This document shows positions 58,810 through 64,000 of a stretch of 64,000 bases of DNA, in pieces. The DNA is from Streptomyces sp. ISL-36 (GTDB lineage Bacteria > Actinomycetota > Actinomycetes > Streptomycetales > Streptomycetaceae). A model generated the notes under the pieces. That model saw nothing but the letters and a program-made list of their open reading frames with translations, ran no database searches and was not told the origin of the DNA. A program made the translations under genes and the position numbers. The DNA lies in contig NZ_JAGGOS010000068.1 in assembly GCF_018614205.1 (NCBI RefSeq), positions 100,433 to 164,432 on the forward strand, written 5' to 3'. Numbering within the stretch: the first letter of the stretch is position 1; each line of letters opens with the position of its first letter.

Positions 58810-60999
58810 TCAGGCGAGGTCGAACCGATCGAGGTTCATCACCTTGTCCCACGCCGCCACGAAGTCGCGCACGAACTTCTCTCCCGCGTCCTGGGACGCG
58901 TAGACCTCCGCGACGGCCCGGAGCTGGGAGTGCGAACCGAAGATGAGGTCGACGGCGGTGGCGGTCCACTTGACCTGGCCCGTGGCGTGATCGCGGCCTT
59001 CGAACACGTTCTCGGCCGAGGCCGACGCCTTCCACTCCGTGCCCATGTCGAGCAGGTTGACGAAGAAGTCGTTCGTCAACGTCTCCGGCCGGTGGGTGAA
59101 GACGCCGTGCGGGGACCGCTGGAAGCCGGTGTTCAGGGCCCGCATGCCGCCGATCAGAACCGTCATCTCGGGAGCGGTCAGCGTCAGCAGGTTGGCGCGG
59201 TCGAGCAGGAGGGTCTCCGGCGACAACTTCTCGCCCGCCCGGAGGTAATTGCGGAACCCGTCGGCGGACGGCTCGAGCGCCCCGAACGACTCCACGTCGG
59301 TCTGTTCCTGCGAGGCGTCCGTGCGCCCCGGTGCGAACGGGACCGTGATGTCGTGCCCGGCGTTCTTCGCGGCCTGCTCGACGGCCGCGCACCCGCCCAG
59401 GACGATCACGTCGGCGAGCGAAACCTTCGTTCCGCCGGCCTGAGAGCGGTTGAAGTCCTGCTGGAGCTGCTCGAGGGTCCGCACCACCTCGGCCACCTCG
59501 GGCAGGTCATTGACCTCCCAGTCCTTCTGCGGCGCGAGTCGGATCCGTGCCCCGTTGGCCCCACCACGCTTGTCGGTGCCGCGGAAGCTCGCCGCCGACG
59601 CCCACGCGGTGGTGACCAGTTGGGAGATGGACAGACCCGAGGCGAGGATCCTGCCCTTGAGGGCGGCGACGTCCTCGTCGGTGACCAGCTCGTGGTCGAC
59701 CTCGGGGACGGGGTCCTGCCACAGCTGCGGCTCGGGAACCCACGGGCCGAGGTAGCGCGAGAGGGGCCCCATGTCGCGGTGCAACAGCTTGTACCACGCC
59801 TTGGCGAACGCCACCGCGAGCTCGTCCGGGTTCTCGTGGAACCTCTTCGTGATCGGCCCGTAGATCGGGTCGACCTTCAGCGCGAGGTCCGTCGTCAGCA
59901 TCATGGGAGCGTGCCTCTTCGACGGATCATGGGCATCCGGCACCGTGTCCCTGGCCGAAGGGTCCGTGGGAGTCCACTGCTTCGCGCCGGCGGGGCTGGT
60001 GGTCAGCTCCCACTCGTACCCGTACAGGTTGTCCAGGTAGCCGTTGTCCCACTTCGTCGGCTCGGTGGTCCATGCGCCCTCCAGCCCGCTGGTGAGCGCG
60101 TCGGCGCCCTTGCCGCTGCCGTACGTGTTCCGCCAGCCGAGGCCCTGCTGCTCGAGGGGGGCGGCCTCGGGTTCCGGGCCGATGTACGCGGGATCGACCG
60201 CACCATGGCACTTGCCGAAGGTGTGGCCGCCGACGATGAGCGCGACCGTCTCCTCGTCGTTCATCGCCATACGCCCGAACGTCTCGCGAACGTCCCTCGC
60301 GGCAGCCATCGGATCCGGATTGCCGTTGGGCCCCTCCGGATTGACGTAGATGAGTCCCATCTGCACGGCGCCGAAAGGACCGGTGAGTTCCCGGTCGCCG
60401 CTGTAGCGCTCATCTCCGAGCCAGGTGTCCTCGGGCCCCCAGAAGATCTCCTCGGGTTCCCAGATGTCCTCTCGCCCGAAGCCGAACCCGAATGTCTTGA
60501 ACCCCATCGATTCCATGGCGCAATTGCCGGCGAAGACCAGAAGGTCGGCCCAGGAGATCTTCCGGCCGTACTTCTGCTTGACCGGCCAGAGCAAACGGCG
60601 CGCCTTGTCGAGGCTCGCGTTGTCCGGCCAACTGTTGAGGGGGGCGAAGCGCTGCGCGCCGGAGCCGCCCCCGCCCCGGCCGTCGGCGATGCGGTACGTT
60701 CCCGCGGCATGCCAGCTCATCCGGATGAACAGCGGCCCGTAGTGCCCGTAGTCGGCGGGCCACCAGTCCTGCGACGCCGTCATCACCTCGAAGACGTCCC
60801 GCTTCAGGGCGTCGAGGTCGAGAGTCGCGAACTCTTCCGCGTAGACGAAGTCCTCACCCATCGGACTGGACTGAGGCGAATGCTGGTGGAGAACCTGAAG
60901 GTCCAGCTGATTCGGCCACCAGTCCCGGTTCGTCCTGGGGCGCGTCGCCGTGGGGGTCGGGGAGGGGATTACCGGGTTCTCGCTTTCGCTGCCGGACAA
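58810..60999 (-). CDS. katG: Catalase-peroxidase KatG
   Basis: 729 residues from TTG 60999, which has AAGGA 5 bases upstream; the open frame continues upstream to 61107 but without family similarity. The enzyme breaks down hydrogen peroxide with haem. Distal site: GPLFIRMSWHAAGTYR (Arg, Trp, His). The Trp of DWWPADYGHYG, the Tyr of GLIYVNPEGPNG and the Met of FGRMAMNDEETVAL form the typical Met-Tyr-Trp adduct. The proximal haem His is in VGGHTFGKCHG. A full second, haem-less peroxidase domain follows. No furA-like repressor gene is adjacent, unlike the common furA-katG pairing. Confidence 0.96.
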   Translation of the reverse strand: MSGSESENPVIPSPTPTATRPRTNRDWWPNQLDLQVLHQHSPQSSPMGEDFVYAEEFATLDLDALKRDVFEVMTASQDWWPADYGHYGPLFIRMSWHAAGTYRIADGRGGGGSGAQRFAPLNSWPDNASLDKARRLLWPVKQKYGRKISWADLLVFAGNCAMESMGFKTFGFGFGREDIWEPEEIFWGPEDTWLGDERYSGDRELTGPFGAVQMGLIYVNPEGPNGNPDPMAAARDVRETFGRMAMNDEETVALIVGGHTFGKCHGAVDPAYIGPEPEAAPLEQQGLGWRNTYGSGKGADALTSGLEGAWTTEPTKWDNGYLDNLYGYEWELTTSPAGAKQWTPTDPSARDTVPDAHDPSKRHAPMMLTTDLALKVDPIYGPITKRFHENPDELAVAFAKAWYKLLHRDMGPLSRYLGPWVPEPQLWQDPVPEVDHELVTDEDVAALKGRILASGLSISQLVTTAWASAASFRGTDKRGGANGARIRLAPQKDWEVNDLPEVAEVVRTLEQLQQDFNRSQAGGTKVSLADVIVLGGCAAVEQAAKNAGHDITVPFAPGRTDASQEQTDVESFGALEPSADGFRNYLRAGEKLSPETLLLDRANLLTLTAPEMTVLIGGMRALNTGFQRSPHGVFTHRPETLTNDFFVNLLDMGTEWKASASAENVFEGRDHATGQVKWTATAVDLIFGSHSQLRAVAEVYASQDAGEKFVRDFVAAWDKVMNLDRFDLA

Positions 61000-61389
61000 T
61001 GCCGTCCTTCTTCCTGTCTCGGTGTTTCCTTCTTGCTGGCTGCCTGCACCGCGACCCGCACTCGTAGCGCGCCGTGCGCCCGCCGGCCGGCGAGAACCTG
61101 CCCTCAAGCACGACGCCGATGGTCGAGCGTGTGTCGGCGTCCGTATGGTCGCGCACCGCAGACCGCACTGCTACGAGAACACGCAGAGCACCCCCGCATA
61201 ACCGGCGCGCAAAGCCGAAGTCGTCCGGGTCCGGTCAATAGGCGACCGATCAACCCCTCATCGGAGCGGGAATTGTTCGACGTCCCGTTGTGCGTCTCAC
61301 GCCTTTCCCGCCGTACGGCCGACGAGGTGCACGCCCGCCCGGCGCGGCCGTCTTCCCGAGATCTCCCGGGCGACCCGGCGCCCTGCCGC
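61000..61389. other. 390-bp region upstream of katG
   Basis: No gene is supported here. It contains the leader and promoter of katG on the minus strand (a TTGACC at about 61236 is a possible -35, without a convincing -10). It also holds the 3' end of the DUF4139 gene transcript. No Fur or OxyR box was identified with confidence. Confidence 0.4.
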
Positions 61390-62952
61390 TCAGAGCCCGG
61401 CGACTCTGGCGCTCGCCGACAGCTCGTAGACCAGCGTGACCGTACGACGGCCGCCGGGCGGAAGGGCGACGTCCCAGCGGGCGATGCCTTCGGCGTCGAG
61501 CACGGCGGGCGCCGGCGAGCAGGCTTCCTTGCGCAGGCGTACCTCCACCGCTGAGACCTCCGAGACCGGAATCCGCTCCCGCAGGACGACCACCCGTTCA
61601 CCCCGCTCCCCGGGAGCGGAGAAGCGGGACAGGTGGAGCCGGACCGTGCGGGTGACCACGGTCCGCTGGGTGATCCCGGCGGACTCGCGGGACTCCTCGG
61701 CCTGCCGGACCACCCGATAGTCGTCGCAGCTGCCGAAGGCGAGCTCGACGGGCGCGCCGGGGGAGGAGAAGTCCAGCGTGCCGCGGCCGCTGAAGCCACT
61801 ACCGCGCACCAGGTCCACGGGCCCGGCGAGCAGCGCGTGGCCGGACAGGTTGTCGAACCGCACCACCTGGGTGACCAGCGGGGACAGCTCGGCCGAGCAG
61901 GCGTTCTCGCTGCTCGCGGCCGTGGTGAAGGCGGAGAGCGGCACCCGGTGGGCGCGCCCGTCTCCGGGCACGGAGACCGGCGCGGGGGAGTGCAGCACCC
62001 GTGCCTCGCCGCCGTCGTCCACCCCCGGCAGGCCGAGCACCGGGGCGGGACCGAGGTCCCCGATCTCCTCCTCGCGCAGCTCGACGTCGACCGTGCGGCG
62101 CTCCGCGGCGGAGCGGTCCTTGAGCGTCAGCCTGTCCTCGCCGAGGCGCGGTGGATCGGTGGCCTGCGCCGACCGGGCCGTCGACAACGTCAGCCGTACG
62201 TCCGACCAGTCCTCGCCCGTACGCTGCCAGACCATCGCGTCGGTCTCCAGCGTCAGCGCGTCACCGTCGAGCACGGCCCGGTACGCGGGCCGCCACAGCG
62301 CACACGGGGTGAGGTGGCTCAGGCGCAGCCCGACCGGCCCGGCGACCTCGGCCTCCACGGTCAGCTCGATGTGGCCGAGCAGCTCGGGGGGCTCCTCCTC
62401 GGTGAGGTCCATGGCCCGGTGGGTCTCCCCGAGCTCGACGGCGAGGGCGGTCAGCCGGGCCTCGACGGTGCGGAGCTGTTCGCCGTACGTGTCGCGCTCG
62501 TCGTCCACCCGCTCCAGTTCGCGGGCCCAGCGGGGCCCCTCGGTCTCCCCGGAGCCCGCGCCCTCGCCTATCTCCCGCAGCAGATCGGCGGTGAGGCGGC
62601 CGAGCAGGTCGAGACGGGCCAGCAGCCGTTCGCGTCGCTGCTCCAGGGCGAACCGTTCCTCGTCGAGGGTGTGCACACGATGGCGCAGGGCGGAGTCGTC
62701 GTCGGCGGACGGCGACGGCCCGCGCGGCGTCCAGGTGCGGACGATTCGCACGTCGAGCACGGTCGCCGGGTGATCGGAGGTCAGCTCGGCATGGAGGGTA
62801 CGGTCCACGGCCAGCGCACTGACCGGCCCGAGACGCAGCCTCTGGACCCCTGCCTCCAGGTCGAGCACGACGGCGCGCTCGATGTGGGCACGGTCCTCCA
62901 GGCAGGTGACGGCGGTGACGGGGAGAGCGATCGGCTTCGGTGCCGTGGACAT
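61390..62952 (-). CDS. DUF4139 (mucoidy-inhibitor MuiA-like) protein
   Basis: 520 residues. It starts with the DUF4140 N-terminal domain (PVTAVTCLEDRAHIERAVVLDLEAG), followed by a coiled coil at about 95-180 (HTLDEERFALEQRRERLLAR and VDDERDTYGEQLRTVEARL). The DUF4139 domain begins near 190, with HLTPCALWRPAYRAVLDGD, VWQRTGEDWSDVRLTLSTA and, at the end, ARWDVALPPGGRRTVTLVYEL. The molecular function of the family is not known. It lies 8 bases downstream of a second DUF4139 gene on the same strand, so they form an operon of paralogues. Confidence 0.9.
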   Translation of the reverse strand: MSTAPKPIALPVTAVTCLEDRAHIERAVVLDLEAGVQRLRLGPVSALAVDRTLHAELTSDHPATVLDVRIVRTWTPRGPSPSADDDSALRHRVHTLDEERFALEQRRERLLARLDLLGRLTADLLREIGEGAGSGETEGPRWARELERVDDERDTYGEQLRTVEARLTALAVELGETHRAMDLTEEEPPELLGHIELTVEAEVAGPVGLRLSHLTPCALWRPAYRAVLDGDALTLETDAMVWQRTGEDWSDVRLTLSTARSAQATDPPRLGEDRLTLKDRSAAERRTVDVELREEEIGDLGPAPVLGLPGVDDGGEARVLHSPAPVSVPGDGRAHRVPLSAFTTAASSENACSAELSPLVTQVVRFDNLSGHALLAGPVDLVRGSGFSGRGTLDFSSPGAPVELAFGSCDDYRVVRQAEESRESAGITQRTVVTRTVRLHLSRFSAPGERGERVVVLRERIPVSEVSAVEVRLRKEACSPAPAVLDAEGIARWDVALPPGGRRTVTLVYELSASARVAGL

Positions 62953-62960
62953 GGCGTGTG

Positions 62961-64000
62961 TCAGCTCCTGCGGTTGCCGCCGACCAGGGCCTTGCCGGCC
63001 GGGATACGGATCTCGTAACCGCCGTCGAGTGCGGCGGTGCCACCGGCGGGCAGGTCCACCCGCCAGACGCGCGTGCCCGGGGCAAGGTGTTCGGGCCCCG
63101 CGCCGTCATCGAGCGCCGTCCAGTCGGCCCGTTCCTCGATCCGGACGTCCGGTTCGGAGGTGACCGGCACCCGCTCACGGACCTCGACGGTGGCGGGCCT
63201 CGCGAGCCGGTTGGCCAGCTCCACGTGGATGCGGTGGTCGAGCACGGTGGTGTTGTTGCGCAGACCGGCAGTCGACTCCTGCAGATTCGTACGGCGGGTG
63301 ACACGGATGCCCTCGGCCGGCCCGAGCCCCACCCTGCGGACACCGCCGGGGGCGAGCGTGGGCAGTGCGGCGGTCAGAAGGAAGTCATCGTCGACGGTGA
63401 CCTCGACCGGACCGGCCAGCAGCGCCTGGTCGGTGGCGTTGGAGATCACCAACGTCGCGTACACGGTCTGCTCCACGGAGGGCACACAGAGGTACTCGGT
63501 GCGCAGACCGACCGGGATCTCGGCGACGGTGACGGTGTGCCAGGTGCCGTCGGACGGAACGTCGGCGCGGGCGGTGGCATCGAAGCGGTGGTCGAAGGAG
63601 CCCGCCGACTCGCGCGGACGCACGGCGTGGCCGGGCAGCGGCAGCGTGGCCACCGCTTCGGCTCGGCGGCGGTGCTCGGCCGCCACCGCGTCGAAGGGAG
63701 AGCCGGGAAACAGCCGGCCTCTGCGACCGCCCTGCTCGTCGGGGCCGCACAGGACGAGGGCGGCGTAGTCGAGTTCGGCGCCGCTCGGCCGGGGCGGCCC
63801 GGCCGCCGGTTCCGGTACCGCGGCCGCGGCCGAAGAAGGTGGCGGCGCGGCCTGGCCGGGAGCGGCAGGTGCCAGGGGAGCGGGGGCCCCGGCGAAGGAC
63901 CTGTCGGCGGTACGCGCCCTGCCGCCCGGTCGCGACGGGGCCTGCTGCGCTGGGGCGGGCATCCCGCCGTAGCCCTGCGGTGCGGGCGGCGGCGGTGGCG
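62961..64000 (-). CDS. DUF4139 protein, N-terminus cut by window end
   Basis: Open to the window end. Counting from an internal Met at 63962 it has 333 residues, but the frame continues upstream as a Pro-rich linker (PPPPPAPQGYGG), so the true start is beyond 64000. The linker is followed by LDYAALVLCGPDEQGGRRG and a beta-rich DUF4139 half (PVGLRTEYLCVPSVEQTVYATLVISN, VDDDFLLTAALPTLAPGG, RVWRVDLPAGGTAALDGGYEIRIP). The missing part should hold the DUF4140 and coiled-coil region. It pairs with the smaller paralogue downstream. Confidence 0.85.
   Translation of the reverse strand, partial: PPPPPAPQGYGGMPAPAQQAPSRPGGRARTADRSFAGAPAPLAPAAPGQAAPPPSSAAAAVPEPAAGPPRPSGAELDYAALVLCGPDEQGGRRGRLFPGSPFDAVAAEHRRRAEAVATLPLPGHAVRPRESAGSFDHRFDATARADVPSDGTWHTVTVAEIPVGLRTEYLCVPSVEQTVYATLVISNATDQALLAGPVEVTVDDDFLLTAALPTLAPGGVRRVGLGPAEGIRVTRRTNLQESTAGLRNNTTVLDHRIHVELANRLARPATVEVRERVPVTSEPDVRIEERADWTALDDGAGPEHLAPGTRVWRVDLPAGGTAALDGGYEIRIPAGKALVGGNRRS

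Noticed and set aside
1..64000. Search for tRNA, rRNA, integrase and CRISPR features
   Set aside because: No sequence with the needed conserved structure was seen by eye; small RNA genes cannot be excluded without computation.

Overview
The window reads as chromosomal DNA of a Streptomyces or close relative. It is very GC-rich with strong G/C at third codon positions. GTG and TTG starts are frequent, many genes overlap by 4 bases (ATGA or GTGA), leucine TTA codons are very rare, and gene families are typical of the genus (many LacI regulators each paired with a sugar ABC transporter, CHAT/TPR proteins, SpoIIE-type phosphatases, TerD). No rRNA, tRNA, CRISPR array or integrase was seen.

Layout. 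(1) About 1-13050 is a xylan-utilisation locus. A GH3 enzyme (cut by the window start) and a LacI regulator lie on the minus strand. Divergent to them is a plus-strand run: sugar-binding lipoprotein, two permeases, secreted GH30, secreted GH10 xylanase, Gfo/Idh/MocA oxidoreductase, DUF6807 (PmoA-like) protein, cupin protein, and secreted CBM13-GH62 arabinofuranosidase. The order resembles the bxlR/bxlEFG/bxlA arrangement, with extra enzymes. (2) 13170-19160 holds a second LacI regulator and a CUT2 transporter of YtfQ/YtfR/YtfT/YjfF type, probably for the arabinose released by GH62. (3) 19210-25416 holds four genes around a divergent promoter: a TPR protein and a giant TPR-CHAT protease on the minus strand, a small Cys-containing protein and a membrane protein on the plus strand. 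It looks like a signalling or conflict module, and three TTA codons fall in its minus-strand arm. (4) 25617-31655: TerD-like protein, globin-reductase, and a multidomain sensor/SpoIIE phosphatase/anti-sigma kinase. (5) 31757-38115: a polymorphic-toxin cassette (SseB-like, WXG-like, Rhs toxin, putative immunity gene). (6) 38330-38950: a chimeric pseudogene. (7) 39095-49339: a third sugar locus, with a giant secreted clan-A glycosidase divergent from LacI, ABC transporter and a cytoplasmic GH63-like enzyme, controlled by four identical GAACCGGTTC palindromes. (8) 49497-56726: SnoaL-like protein, amidohydrolase, MHS-family transporter, GntR regulator, PLP decarboxylase and VOC protein; four matching 19-bp palindromes mark the probable GntR regulon. 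(9) 56884-64000: GCS2-family ligase, small membrane protein, catalase-peroxidase KatG, and two DUF4139 (MuiA-like) proteins, the last cut by the window end.

How the parts work together. Regions 1, 2 and 7 are three self-contained plant-polysaccharide modules. In each, secreted enzymes cut the polymer, a dedicated lipoprotein/ABC importer takes up the products, and a LacI repressor senses them; modules 1 and 7 also encode cytoplasmic enzymes that finish degradation. Two 14-bp identical operator cores, one in the second lacI promoter and one inside the GH30 coding start, suggest that the xylan and arabinose modules are cross-wired. The most interesting candidates for undescribed biology are the CHAT/TPR/Cys-protein/membrane-protein module, the Rhs cassette with an unrecognised toxin tip, and the oxidoreductase-DUF6807-cupin trio inside the xylan operon.
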